A stretch of DNA of 64,000 nt, taken from assembly GCF_000204055.1 (NCBI RefSeq), contig NW_006768803.1, forward strand, positions 413,607 to 477,606, in the 5' to 3' direction. A program made the position numbers and the translations under genes. Below the pieces are notes generated by a model. It had not been told where the DNA came from and did no database searches. It saw only the letters and a program-made list of their open reading frames with translations. Positions 42,843-55,310 of this stretch are shown here, in pieces. This stretch comes from Melampsora larici-populina 98AG31 (taxonomy: Eukaryota > Basidiomycota > Pucciniomycetes > Pucciniales > Melampsoraceae). Every line of letters starts with the position of its first letter. Within the stretch, counting starts at the first letter, position 1.

Positions 42843-45047
42843 TTAGATTTCAAACCAATGAAGTTTTCTACACTTCAATGAATTCCTTTCATGATCATGA
42901 TCGTCATCATCAACCCCATCCCTTTCTCTTTCCCTTCCTTCACTTTCTCCATTCCCTTCCATTTCCATCTCCCATCCTTCATTCAATTTCTCATCTTCAT
43001 CTCTACCATTCATCCTCATCAAATCCTTCTCACAAAGTCTTTCATACATAATCAAAAACGGATTAGCCTTCAAAACCTCCCCCAAATCGCTCTTCAAAAC
43101 ACTTTCATCCGAAACCCTAAGCCAAGAATCCTTTCCGATCCTTCTAAATGTAATATAATGTCCAAAAGAATGTGATCCATAATGCACTACCACCGAAGCT
43201 AATCGATACCAAACCTGAATCTCTTCTTGATCTTTTGATGATACCTTACAAGAAGAGATAGGTAGATGAGCTAGTTTGTTCAACTTGGAGGTGCTACAGA
43301 ACCGGTTTAGGTTTAGGTATTCTGGGTATTTCACTTGACAATGATTCTTGAATGAAACACCTCTTGTATAAGCTGTTGATCTAGAAAGATGAAATGTCAA
43401 AGACTGAGGTGGCTATATCCAATCCAAAAACAGAATCAGAATTGGAATTTCCTAATGAAAGGAAAAAGTTAATCACTTACTCTTGCAAACATAGTTTGTT
43501 TAGTAGTCGTCAAACTAGCGATCCTTTCAACCAATCCTTTCCTATGTTTTTCATTCCCTTCACTTTCATAATCATGATCCAAAACCATCGATTCAATCAA
43601 CTTGTAATCTTTCTTAATAGCTTGTAATCTTTTCTTTTGATTATTGTTATTGGGTTTTTCTTTACATTCTTCTATTCGTTTCCATATCGTTTCTTTCGTT
43701 TTAAGTAATGAACATTTCATACATATATAATCTTCTAGTAATTCTAATTTTGTATACTCCATTAAACATTCTTCTAATGAACAAGTAAGCTACCAACAAA
43801 AACCCAAACTTGAATCAGAATTGAATCATTTGTTTTTTTCATTATTTTCCAGAAAAAACACACAGACTTACTTTAGGAGGTACATTTAAAGAAAAATGAT
43901 CAGCAACTGAATGTCTAAACACCGAAGTCAAACCACAAGTTTCACAAGCGATTCGATTGACCATCAAAGCTCTAAACGGACTTCTACCAACGAATCTAAT
44001 TTGATTCCTGATATCCTGTTGATCTTTCTCGCATGAAAACCTAAAAGATTCTAATCTAATAGAAGCCATCAAAGATTGAACTTCTGATTCGATAGCATCA
44101 ATCATGATAATCAAAAACTCTTGAGCGTCTTGTTGTTCAGAATTAAACAAACTATGATGATTGGTATGTTTAAAAAGAGCTTGAGCCACACAAACTGGTC
44201 TTAGAACGCTTTGAAAGTCTCGAGGTGTGTTTAATAACCCTAAAAGCTCTCGTAATGAATTGATCACTGGGGTTTGGGGTTCTTGAGCTTTCGTTTCTTG
44301 GTATGAATGGATCATGTCTAGGTAAGATGTTAGGTGTGGCATTGAGGCTAGGGATTGAAGAACTGCATTTAGGAAACATGTGTTGGTGGATGAGTTGATC
44401 AAACCTGGATAATGTAATTCAGGTTTGATGGTGCAATTTGATGAATGGTTTAACATATCATCATTCACTTGGGTCGATTTCAGTCTTGATTCTTTGATAG
44501 ATCTTTTAATACTTCTTCGATTCTAAAACAAAAACATCATAAACCAACATCAACATCAAGAACTGACCAAAAAGATCACTAAAAAGAAAATCATAAAAGT
44601 TGGTTTGGGTTGGTTTGAATTAAGCTCACATACCACTTCCACATTCAAATGTTCATCAATTCCAACCTCTTCACCTCTAAAAGAAGCTGCAATCCTATTA
44701 AAATCAATCCCTCTAACCCCATCCAAAGATTTCACAACCTCACAAAGCCCCTGAAGCCTATCCATCAATCTTAAATACCATCCATCAATCCGACCTAAGA
44801 GAATACTCAAAACGATAACTAAAGTGGTCATACTGATTATCGTGATGATGGGTAATCGAGTTGGGTGATCATAGGTTTGAATGAACTCATGAATTGGTGT
44901 GGGTAAGAATCGGGTCGAGAATCGATGAAGGGTTTGAAGTAATGAGTCTTGATGATTCGATGAGATTAGAATGAAATCTATTAATTCTTCTTTGGATTGG
45001 ATAGTCATGCTGTGATGGTTGATAAGTTGAAGTGTTGCTTGGAACAT
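42843..45047 (-). CDS. USP-family ubiquitin-specific protease, membrane-anchored (Ubp16/USP30-like)
   Basis: Exons 45047-44634, 44522-43872, 43789-43481 and 43403-42843 join in phase to 644 residues, ending TAA. One hydrophobic helix near residues 68-88 (LPIITIISMTTLVIVLSIL) precedes the catalytic domain, the layout of the mitochondrial outer-membrane Ubp16/USP30 group. The Cys box reads GLINSSTNTCF (Cys187), one residue longer than the usual GLxNxGNTCF. The His box is YGSHSFGHY (His540) and the third residue Asp557 in VSDES, so the triad looks complete. A zinc-binding set seems kept (CETCG in exon 2, YICMKC in exon 3). The C-terminal tail is acidic and charged. It would remove ubiquitin from substrates at an organelle surface; the exact membrane is inferred. 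An alternative start is Met14. Confidence 0.85.
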
Positions 45048-46044
45048 TAAACTTTCTTTTAATCACTCATCGATGTGTATTTTGAGTGATCCGAGAAATA
45101 TCCTGAAATATCTATACACAGGGATAAAACTGGAATTTCTATTGAACTTGCAAGATTGTATACAGTATCATTCACAAGCCAGAAACACGTTTAAAACTCA
45201 ACATCAGATTCCCAGACCAATCACAGCTCAAACTCATCAAACTCGGAAACGACTAGTGTCAAAAAATCCGACGGACGATAGGACTTTGTCAAGTTGATCA
45301 CGGGTCAAACTCAGACGGACTGAGATATTCTGAACACAAGTGAAGATCTTCAATGCGGGGCCCTTTGTAATTCATCTCCCTTGATGGTAGAATTCGACAC
45401 GCTAAAAGGTTTGCATTAAAGTGATCAGGTTAGGTGCAGATCGAAGGTCAGGACACTCAGGAGTTAAAAAGTATCAACTCAAATACGAACCCCTGGCTCG
45501 GGAAGTGAACATGCATAAGTTATCTAATTTCCCCATTTCTTTTGATTGCAAACCTTCGCACATGATTTACTGTAGAGTCACTTTGTTTACACAGAAACTC
45601 TTCAAGTGAGAAACCATCATTCACAACAATGTGCCAAGAATACATGTGAACACACACACAGAGAGAAAGAGAGAGAGAAGAAAAAGAGAAAAGAGTATTA
45701 AGAAAAAATCCAAGGTGAAGAGAAAAAGAAAAAGAAGTAAATAAATGAAAAAAACAACAAAAAGATCCGATGGAGAATTGGATTTCTTTTGATTTGAAGT
45801 TTGATCACTTTTTTTCAGTGAAAAACACAAAATGAAATTGGTATTCACAACACTCTTTCTCTTTTATTTATATATTGTATATATATATCTCAAAAAATAA
45901 AAGAAAAAACATCGAATTTAAGAAGACAAAGGAGAATAAGGACGAGTCACAACATGAGTATAGGAGATAGAAAGAAATAGAAACGGACAAGGAGAATCGA
46001 AGTGGTGAGAAAGAGGCAAGAGAGAAGAAGAAAGATCAGATCGA
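45048..46044. other. Intergenic between the deubiquitinase and histone H1 genes
   Basis: Promoter side of the deubiquitinase, then the H1 3' UTR. Purine-rich GA tracts from 45655 to 45760. No gene supported. Confidence 0.35.
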
Positions 46045-47175
46045 TTATTTCTTGCCAACTGCTTTGACTTTCTTGGTTGTTGATGAAGTTGTCTTCTTAG
46101 CAGGAGCCTATAGGAAAACAAAGTCAGCAAATTGAACGAGGAAGGGAAAAGAGAACAAAGACTGACCTTCTTAACAACACCAGCCTTCTTGGGTCCAGTA
46201 GCGACTTTCTTGGTAGAGACCTTCTTTGCAGCTGCTGAGACCTTGGCACCGGCTTTCTTGGTGGCAGCAGATTTAGGCTGAAAACGAAGAAAATCAGATG
46301 AATGAAACCAAACCGAGTGGTAAAGTGAAGAGCTTACCTTGGCAGATCCAGCTGGGAGTGTCTTCTTAACACTGGCAGGCTTAGAAGCAGGCTTCTTGAC
46401 AGCGCTCACAGGCTTCTGTACAGCGAGAAGAGAGAGACAAGGTTTAGCGATAAGGCGAGTAGAGAGAGAGAGAGAGTGAAATCTAAGACGCACATCAGCT
46501 TTGACAGCCTTGGCGAGTTTAACTTTACCGCTGGCACCCTTTGGTAAAGAGAAGATGCCTTTCTCAGCACCACGAGTGATAGCCTTGTTGAGTCTTGTGA
46601 CGTTAGAAGGAGTATCAATGATTTGAAATCGAATGGCAAGGTATCTGAAGAAGACGGAGAAAAGAGTAAAGAGGAGCGCATGTAAGTGTGGCGCACGAGA
46701 AAGGATGAATGGTGTACAAGTGTACAGAAGAGATGAACGGACTTTTTGATAGCAGGTCGGCTAACACCGGCACGAACATTCTCCTTATCGTTTGCAATTG
46801 CATCTTTGATCATATCTTCGAAAGACAATTTATCGGAAGCAGTCTAGAAAAGTAAAATCGAAGCGATTAGGTTCTTGATTTTCAAAGAGGATCAAGCTGA
46901 GGAAAAGAAGGATTTACTTTTGAGACAGATGAAGTCTTCTTGGTAGCAGGAGCTTTCTTGACAGCTGTAGCAGGTTTCTTGGTTGTTGAGGCAGGCTTCT
47001 TGGATGATGCAGCCTTTGGCTTAGAAGCAGGTTTAGCTTTTGAAGCAGTTTGAGATTTAGAGACTGGTTTTGAGGCAGATGCACCGGATGACTCGGCAGC
47101 GACTTGGACCTCTGACTCGACCATTGGAGGTGAGGCGAGGACTTCGGGAAGAGGAGAAGCAGAGGTAGCAGACAT
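46045..47175 (-). CDS. Linker histone H1, six exons
   Basis: Exons 47175-46918, 46843-46743, 46644-46494, 46415-46338, 46277-46167 and 46107-46045 join in phase to 253 residues, ending TAA. The N-terminal 86 residues are Ala/Ser/Lys/Pro-rich. The winged-helix globular domain spans about residues 91-165 (KLSFEDMIKDAIAND, GVSRPAIKKYLAIRF, RLNKAITRGAEKGIF) and is split by two introns. The tail is Lys/Ala-rich with repeated KKxxxKK blocks, as in H1. The second intron uses an unusual GTCCGT donor, but only that junction restores KKYLAIRF. The protein binds the nucleosome linker and compacts chromatin. Five introns in a 254-codon histone gene fit a basidiomycete and point to a polyadenylated, replication-independent gene. 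Confidence 0.9.
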
Positions 47176-49559
47176 TATGATGTGATTGTTTAAGGAGATG
47201 AAGTCTTAAAGCTGAAGATAGAATGTAAGATGAAGAAGATGATAGGGGAGACAAGATATGGTTTGCGTTGATTGAGTTGGTGGTTGAAGTGTGAAGTGAT
47301 AAGGTAAATTGTAGAATGTGTTTTTAATAAATTCTTGGAAAGTCTGAGGATGAGAAGATGAAGTTGGAAAAGGGGGAAAGACAGAAAAAGGTAGGAGCTT
47401 TTAAAGGAAAAAACGGGTAGAACTAAGCTAGACCACCTTCAATCCACTAAAAGATGATCAAACTGAGCCATCAACTTCACTCTCGAGGGGGGTCAAAGGG
47501 TCAAATGGTGGTGTGTGTCTGCCAGTTTACTCACCTCGATCGAAAGTCAATTGCACTCACACCATTCACCCAGGGCGAAGTTGACAGCCCCGCAGCGCGC
47601 AGATGGCTGAGACTCACTCGCGACGCGTAAAAATTAAGACTCACTAAGTCTGGTTTCTGACCAATCAGATCACTCCATTCTTGAGATCAACACGTTAAAT
47701 GCTCATCAATTCGAATTTCAACTTGAACGTGTTCACCTTTTTTTGACCATCTCTCTCTTCCTCTTTCTCGCTCCTCATCGCGACTTCACTTCCTTTTTCT
47801 TTCCACCATCACCATAGCATCCTTCATCACCATTTACGTCCCTCTTCGAGCCTTACTCAGTCGCGTCGATGGCTGGTCTTCTATCGCGTCACTTCATTTG
47901 TCTGTCATCACTTGTTTCGAAGCTGAGCCCCTGAATAACGTGGCGTGTCATTCTCCTCGACCAACACCTATGTAGCCGCCATCTTGATTCACATTGTCGA
48001 CTTCCACCTCAGCAATCCTCGCCTCCAACCTTCCACTTCCATGACTTTTCATCATCACTTCTTTGTCAATCCTAACTTCACCGACGGACAATCACTGCTC
48101 GTCAAGTATGACAACACCTCGATCCCCTCGCCACACAAATCCGTTTCCATGGTTCATTTAATTTTTTTCAATTTTACCTGATTGCACAACCTGCCATCCT
48201 GCTCACTGTCTCCTCCTGTAGCAAGTGTTATATCAAGCCAGGCACTGCATCTATGCGCGATTAAAGTGGGGAGCACACCCTTATCTTGGAATCGTCTCCA
48301 CACCTTGCTTCACCTAAACATGTCACATCTCTCCGACCAGGAGTACACACAACCGTGGGAACCGATTGAAGGAACCTTATGCATGATATCTTCCTTCATC
48401 TCGTCTCTGCTCAGCCGGTTCATCTACACAGCCTTCTCATCACCGGTCGAGGCTACTCGGGGAATCTATCTATCAACTCATGCCAGTGAAGACACTCGCC
48501 GCGCGAACTCGGCTCATTTAATCCTTTTCGTCCAATGTATTAGTTCAGATGCCTACTATGCGATTTCAGTTGCAATCTTGCTTTAAAATCAAATTCTCTT
48601 GGCCCGAATTTAATCAAATGATCCTTTGGACCATACCCAGTTGTGTGTGTGTAAACACCGGATCTGTGACTCATCCCCAAGAGGCTATGGGATATCTCCG
48701 ATATAATGACGTTGTTTGATTGAGTTTCACTTGAAATTAAGAGAGAATGATGTATTTATCACATTAGCCTTCTTAACCACACCGTTCTATCTACATACAC
48801 CAAACACCACTCAACCAAGCTGTTCAATGTGATGTGAAGGTCATGCTTTATCAAATGAACACCTATGTCCTACTTTGAAGGAATCAAATTGGTTGATTGC
48901 ACCACTTTTCACACTCATGAAACTAAACATTCAAATGTTGTTTCATTTCAAGCTAGAGATTTCCTTTGTGTATTTATTTCATTTGCACTCATGTTTCTGT
49001 TTTTGTATTGGTATCTAGCTGTATCTCTACTCATACATCAAGGCAATACATTGTCCAACTGAAACAGGGATTCCATATTTCCAGATTCATTTACAATTGA
49101 TCATGTAATCCTCATCTTTGAGGGCACTTGTCCTTCAAGAGTGAGTTCTTCACAAAGGCCTCATCAGATAATGGCTTTGAATCTGTACATAAGATGAGGG
49201 TTGTGGGATATCAATATGCAAATACAAGTGATATTTCAAAGTGATCTACTTTCATTCTCAAAAAGCTTGTCCAAGTTTTCCCAAACAATAGGGCAAAAAT
49301 CTGAGCAGTTTGGCACGGAAGTTTTGGGAAGCTTTGTAAGAACAACAGTACTATTTGGTGGCTGTGTTAACAATCAAGTACAATTTAATGTGTATCTTTT
49401 CAGATTTGCAAATGTGGGGACCTATGTCAGGAAGCAAGTGTTGGGTGCACAGTGAAAGTGGAATAGGGGTTAGAGCATTGCCACCAGATCTGGATCATGA
49501 TCTGTTGTACAAGACAGTATTTTAGACACATGACCCACTGAGCACCAAGCACTGGTCAG
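47176..49559. other. Long region without a supported gene
   Basis: Begins with the H1 5' UTR and promoter. A GC-richer, pyrimidine-rich stretch (47750-48590) has open frames of 78 and 134 codons on +, but they lack domains, splice logic or a signal peptide. From 48600 on the sequence is AT-rich, repeat-like debris. Confidence 0.3.
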
Positions 49560-49560
49560 T

Positions 49561-49881
49561 CTGGAACCCTTGCTCCTCAATCTTACATCTGGCATATTAT
49601 TCCATGGTTGTCATATTGTGTGATACTTGCAAAATACCTCACTGATTGTGATTGATTGCTGGAACAGGCTGGAACCCTTGCTCCTCAATCTTACACTGAC
49701 CATATTATTCCATGGTCATCATATTATGTGATACATACCATATACCTCACTGATTGTGATTGATTGCTGGAACAGGCTGGAACCCTTGCTCCTCAATCTT
49801 ACACCAACCATATTATTCCATGGTCATCATATTGTGTGATACTCACATAATGCCTTGCTGATTGTGATTGATTGAGCAAGC
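49561..49881. repeat. Three tandem copies of a 108-bp unit
   Basis: Units start with CTGGAACCCTTGCTCCTCAA at 49561, 49669 and 49777 and contain CATATTATTCCATGG and GATTGTGATTGATTG. No coding content. Confidence 0.9.
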
Positions 49882-51466
49882 TAATACTATGTAGCTAGGT
49901 TCAATTTCAAACAAGCTTTGGACAATGCATACGACAAGGAGATAAGGCATCTTCAATGTCTCAACTTGCTGTGTATGCTGTGAATATACTATCTTGGGGT
50001 AAAATGCTAAGCCCTTAATGGACTGAACTCATTATAGGCCAAACTACATAAGCAGAGGCAGGACCACAAGTTGCCACATTCAGATGATTGTTTCATTTTG
50101 TTTGAATATCAAGAATCTAATAACCTTGTTTGGAGCAGAGGATGAATAGGATTGTAAATATGGTAGATACAGGTGGGCAGGCAGTAGCTGTGGATTTTTG
50201 GATCAGGTATAATGGATATGATGAAAAAGGTATGGTGGAAACAGATTAGAGATGGATAGGATTCAAGGTCAATGAAAACAAAAGAACAGGTTAAGGACAA
50301 GAACTATGTAGCTTCATTGGATAATTACACCTATTTATAACCTTTTGAGCAATGGACAGATGTAGGAAGGATAAATGAATATTCATGGTATCACCACAGC
50401 TACAATGTCAATAAGATGATTTTAGGAGCAATGGTAGGGTCAATTGGGATAAAGAGTGTTACATAGTTTCTCAGACCTTCAATAAAAGAGGGTTCCAGAC
50501 AAACCCAAAAAAACCTGGGGGTCTAAGCTGAGAGGCCTGGAGAAGATGAGCAACTGAAAGAGGTGCACAGCTGGCCCACAGTTAGAGTTTCTTTTGTTGG
50601 TGGATCAATCTGGACATGTCAAATACACCTTGAGTGACTCTTACATCCATTGACAGTCCAGGATTCTTGGTGACAATGCTCCACAGCATTTTTTTGAGCA
50701 ATCAGACACTGATTACAATTCAGTCATAATTCAACTGTTGGAGATTGCTCTTCAGCTACTATTGAACAGATCTCAAAGCCATCCAAAAAAAACTTGTGCT
50801 TTGATTTGTAAAAAGGGGACTGATGTGAAATGTTCTGGAGCAATCTAAAACTCCAAATATTCAAAACTCTTTACAAGCCAAAGCCATTTACACCACTAAA
50901 AACAACACAAGCAAGACTTTGCCACCTTCCACAGATCTATGACTCTGGCTCTTTTATCACAAAAACAACCTCTGGTAACCTAGTAAAGCAACAATCTGTG
51001 AATTTCACTTGTGTCTGAAACTCTGACTGAGTTCTCAAAGGCAGAAAACTTGTTTGTCAAGGTTTTGCACATCCTCCAATGTCAATAGTATTACTGAAGA
51101 ACTTATTGCCCAATCTGAGACCCTTGTTGTGCTTTTTGAGGAGACCCCCCAGGTGTTCTAACTTGTGTCTCATGAAACCTTTATATCACAAGGATAATTC
51201 TGAGCCTCAGGATGTTCAAATTATCCAAAACTTGACACTTGGGGTTGTAGTCCAATTCAAGATGTACTCATGATATTGTTGGAGGTTGACACACACTCCA
51301 TCCTGACAACAATACAGTGGGCATCCACATACATTGTGATACAGTTCAAAGACTCTCAGTAGTATTGCAATTCAGGTATGGTATGTGGTCAGTGTATAAG
51401 GTCCACACAGATGTCCCTCTCTAGACAAGAGTGACATATTCCACCAATCACATTCTGATACCCTGT
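49882..51466. other. Repeat-like region, no gene supported
   Basis: Only short open frames; probably transposon debris. Confidence 0.3.
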
Positions 51467-52245
51467 CTAATAGTTGTCAATGATGTGAGTTGTGTGTCCT
51501 ATTGAACCTTGAGTTACAATCCACTTAGTTATGGTATCAAGGTTTTTGACTTCAACAATCTCAGGCTTTAATTTCCTTGTGCATTGAGTGGACCTTGAAG
51601 CTTGAGAGTATGAGGTGTTTTCAATCCCACAATCCCATAGAGAGACACATAGACCCCGTAGGGGTCTAGGACGTCCAGAGCCATCCCATAACTCACATAG
51701 CAAGTTAGGCAATGAATTACTTGCCTCTTGCAAAAGGCACACATGGTAAGACTGGTCCATGAAGATGACATGGTGTTGGATACAATGATACCCAGTAATC
51801 AAATCTCCTGCTCCAAGAAACCTAGCTTATGATGTCTCATGATTTTGCAAACAAGGCAGTCTTCACAAGTGAAATTTTCCAATGGAAGTGATTGACAAAG
51901 ACCCAAACCTACCTGACTTATGCATAATTCGCAAAATATTTTCATGTCAACATGTCCAAAACGGCAATGCAACATTTAAGTTACATCAACCTCATTATCA
52001 CTGCTCATTGCGCTAACTTTTCCCGTACTCTCTGGTTCTACTGATCCACAAATTTTACACAAAATTGTTGATTTTCCATTTGTAAACCTTATTTCCCCAG
52101 AACCATCTGGAATAAGAGTCTGGCTGGGGACAACTTTGCAAGCCTTCTGTACCTTTTGTTCACCAAGTAATCCTGCAAAACCCATAATAAACACTGTGTG
52201 GAGCAGTCTTGTGCACAATGTACACAACCTCAACCCCACGGGAGT
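51467..52245 (-). pseudogene. Degenerate Copia-type pol fragment
   Basis: Read on the minus strand across a stop, one segment (about 51,985-51,840) gives LHCRFGHVDMK...FTCEDCLVCK, which fits the H-x4-H and C-x2-C-x2-C zinc module at the start of Copia integrases. Flanking frames are short and broken. A related stretch lies in the opposite orientation at 53985-54120 (shared ..LGEQKVQKACK / LGKQKAQKSCK). Assignment is by motif only. Confidence 0.4.
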
Positions 52246-52652
52246 TGTTAAAATTTTATGGAGCAGGGATTGATAGATTTAGAATCTAGAATCTGATCAC
52301 TATTCCGCAAACTGAATTACTCACCTTTCTCCAGATGAGAAGAGAACAAGTTGGATGAGGGAAGAACAAATCCAAATGTGCTACCCCAACAGGTATTTGA
52401 ACTATACAGAATAAATCTAGTTGGGTTTAGAATGAATACCACTTGATCTTGTAAGCATAACAAACACACACATGTCAAACAAAAGAAATGAGAAAGAAAT
52501 ATACATATACACAAAGTTTCATAACTGTGAAATCTAAGCATAACATATGTGCCTTCACTTAACAGAAGTTGCATACTTCTTGCCTAAAAGGCTCCTCAAA
52601 GGTTGACTCTCAACAGCAGATAGCACATGTAACTTTTCTCTCAAGCCTTGGA
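52246..52652. other. No gene seen
   Basis: AT-rich sequence left of the inverted-repeat element. Confidence 0.3.
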
Positions 52653-52655
52653 TGA

Positions 52656-53267
52656 CACCACGGGAATCAATAGGTTTGCAACCCAATTGAAGAAAGTTGC
52701 GGTGACTGGGTTTGCAACTTTCTTCAATCACAGATCTTGTTCGCATTATGTTTGCATTATGTTTGCTGACCTCCCTCTTTCTGTCCCAGTGTTAGCACCT
52801 TTCCTTGAAACACTTCATCCTCATCACACCTTCAATTGCAATGATGAAACTTTTGTTGACTCCAAATCTAACCAAGAGGCATATCTTTTCAAAATGAACA
52901 ATGAACTGGGGGCTCTCAATTGGCTCAGTGCTCAACTGGTGCTATCTTCATGGGATTGAAAATAGATTTTGTGTCCTGTTATGATCAGCTCATCCAATGT
53001 CTATAATATGATCAAGTCAATGAAGTTGAGGTGAACTTGTTTGTAGGAGAGTTGGGTGAGTGAGGAAGCGAAATGGTGAGCACTGAGGCGAGGCAAGGTG
53101 AATTGAGTTTGTGATTCATTTCATTTCCTTGTGTGGGTTTTGCTCAAGGGAGGTCAGCAAATGTAATGCAAACGTATTGCAAACAAGATCCGTGATTGAA
53201 GAAAGTTGTGAACCCGGTCACCACAACTTTCTTCAATCGTGTTTTGAACCTTTTGATTCCTGTGGTG
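52656..53267. mobile_element. Inverted-repeat element with about 130-bp arms (612 bp)
   Basis: Ends CACCACGGGAATCAA and, inverted, CACCACAGGAATCAA. The long arms each contain an inner palindrome (ATTGAAGAAAGTTG...CAACTTTCTTCAAT) and GCAAAC-type repeats. TGA flanks both ends (52653-52655, 53268-53270), a possible 3-bp duplication as in CACTA-type elements. A second, more diverged copy lies at 56007-56573. Confidence 0.7.
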
Positions 53268-53778
53268 TGAGTAGTTCAGACAGGACCCCGGAAAGCTCCC
53301 CTTAAACCTACTGACGTGTTTGGTATGATTTGAGTGGTCAAGATTTGGTCATGTTACAGACCAAACTGGTATGAAAATGTTTTGTTGGTCTTCATCTTAC
53401 AGATGTGCCCGGTATGATTTTTAAAATCTCACCTCCATACCAACATTTTTGGCACTAAATGGCAAGGTCAGCAAATGTAATGCAAACGTATTGCAAACAA
53501 GATCCGTGATTGAAGAAAGTTGTGAACCCGGTCACCACAACTGTCTTCAATCGTGTTTTGAACCTTTTGATTCCTGTGGTGTGAGTAGTTCAGACAGGAC
53601 TCCGGAAAACTCCCCTTAAACCTACCGACGTGTTTGGTATGATTTGAGTGGTCAAGATTTGGTCATGTTACAGACCAAACTGGTATGAAAATGTTTTGTT
53701 AGTCTTCATCTTACAGATGTGCCCGGTATGATTTTTAAAATCTCACCTCCATACCAACATTTTTGGCGCTAAATGGCA
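53151..53778. repeat. Tandem duplication of a 314-bp segment
   Basis: 53151-53464 and 53465-53778 are nearly identical. Each copy includes the right arm of the preceding inverted-repeat element, the GTTCAGAC site and the left part of the AGGAC element. Confidence 0.92.
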
Positions 53779-53936
53779 CCAAAACATAGCTTTGTAGCCC
53801 AGGGCTCAATTTTGGTACTGAAATGTTACCAACCAATTTGGTATGAAAGCTCCAAAAGTCCGGGATTTTTGGGTATGAAAATTCTCAAATTCCGGGTTTT
53901 ACATCGGTTGGTTCAGGGGGAGCTTTCTGCGGTCCT
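53282..53936. mobile_element. Miniature KDZ-type element with AGGAC ends and GTTCAGAC duplication
   Basis: The left end AGGACCCCGGAAAGCTCCCC occurs at 53282 and again, because of the tandem duplication, at 53596 (AGGACTCCGG). The right end at 53936 is the inverse of AGGACCGCAGAAAGCTCCCC. GTTCAGAC precedes both left ends (53274-53281, 53588-53595) and follows the right end (53937-53944). The unduplicated element would be 341 bp. No coding content. Ends and 8-bp duplication match those of the large KDZ element, so it could be mobilised in trans by that transposase type. Confidence 0.8.
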
Positions 53937-53944
53937 GTTCAGAC

Positions 53945-54924
53945 CCAATCTTTGAGGGACTTTTTTGCAAGAGGAAATCAACTTCCTCAGGGAAGCAGTG
54001 TACATTGTGTGCAAAGATCAATGTTCTCTATGGGTCTCACAGAATTCCTTGGCAAACAAAAGGCACAGAAGTCTTGCAAGGACATCCTTAGCCAAACTCT
54101 TGTTCCTGACCTTTGTGAGAACAAGGGGCCATTGGGAGAACCCTGACAGTACTGTCAGGTCACTGACAGTTAGGCCTTTCAGTGACCTGTCCCTTGCCCG
54201 TGAAAGCTAGCACAATTCTTTCACTCTTCCTTTCCGCCATGTCACATCCCCAATGAAAGCTTGGTGAGTACTTTCATTGATGTAAGCCACCTGTGTGACA
54301 GGCCCCGTGGTCCTTTGCCCTCATCTCAGCTTCCCCCCTTGTCTCATCCACGCCTCCACTTAATTGATCAAGATCAATCTTTCACCACCTCACCTCAACT
54401 CGATCGCAACCGTGATGCCTTCAAAAGAACCACGTTCAGATCATTTCTTTTAGATCTTGTTGTAATCCCAAATAAATTCCAAGTTTCTTTGGATCAGAAT
54501 GAAATTTTTTAAATTAGAGACAGCAACGTGATTTGATGAATCCAAAGGTTTTATCTTGTGTTTTTTTGTTGTTCCGGTGTTTCTTTTGGAACAAGAATAA
54601 ATCAAACATATTGATATAATAGCAATACAAAGATAGACAAGAGAACAAGAGAAGTTACAAGCATTTATGTATGAAGAATTTGTCAGAAATTGAAATCAAA
54701 CGACTGTGATTCAACAAATAAGAGCTCTTAAAATGAATGGAGAAAAAAAGACCAAAAAGAGTTTACGTGATTGAATCTTTCTTACTGATGAATCTACACC
54801 CGGAATCAAAACTATTCAAAGGAATAAAGGAGATCATGAAGGTCAGTCTATGAAGAAGGCCTTAAATCCAAATTAGCAATAGTCAAGCATTGATAAGAGA
54901 ACTCCAACCTACAAATGACTGTAT
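53945..54924. other. No intact gene; Copia-like debris and intergenic sequence
   Basis: 53985-54120 resembles the Copia-type fragment at 52245-52100 in inverted orientation. The rest is unassigned; CTGACAGT-type short repeats occur at 54140-54180. Confidence 0.35.
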
Positions 54925-54949
54925 TCATTTGATTATTACTACCAAAGAT

Positions 54950-55259
54950 TCAATTTCTTTCAATCGAGAATTCTTGATGAGTAGCATAAGCTTGATCAAT
55001 CCTATCTTGATCCCCTGAATGATGATCATCATCTGATTTGTTTTGTCGTGATTTAAATGAAGAGATTTCCGATCTAACAGAAGAAGGTATTGAAGCTCTT
55101 TGTTCTGATTGTCTTGATGAGCATTGAGTTTGTTTAAAATCTTTTTCATAGGTTGATAAGACTTCTTTACGTTGGTTGGTAAAAAGTAACTGAACGATTG
55201 AAATAGATTGAGATGGGTGAAACATTTGAATGTTTTCACTGGATCTGTCTTTTGGCTGT
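54950..55259 (-). pseudogene. Possible 3' exon of an unrecognised gene, upstream part lost
   Basis: An open frame on the minus strand ends TGA at 54950 and reads as a hydrophilic protein tail (NQRKEVLSTYEKDFKQTQ, SIPSSVRSEISSFKSRQ, DQDRIDQAYATHQEF). Codon use looks like the host genes. The frame begins close to the miniature element at 55311, and no upstream exon can be found beyond it, so an insertion or rearrangement may have cut the gene. A second frame over the same bases is also open, so the call is weak. Confidence 0.35.
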
Positions 55260-55310
55260 TGAACAGGTGCCAACAGTAGAGACAGGGGATGTGACAGATA
55301 GCCTCTCACC

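Noticed and set aside
47945..48586. Two open frames (78 and 134 codons) on the plus strand
   Set aside because: Low-complexity Ser/His-rich reading without recognisable content or splice structure.
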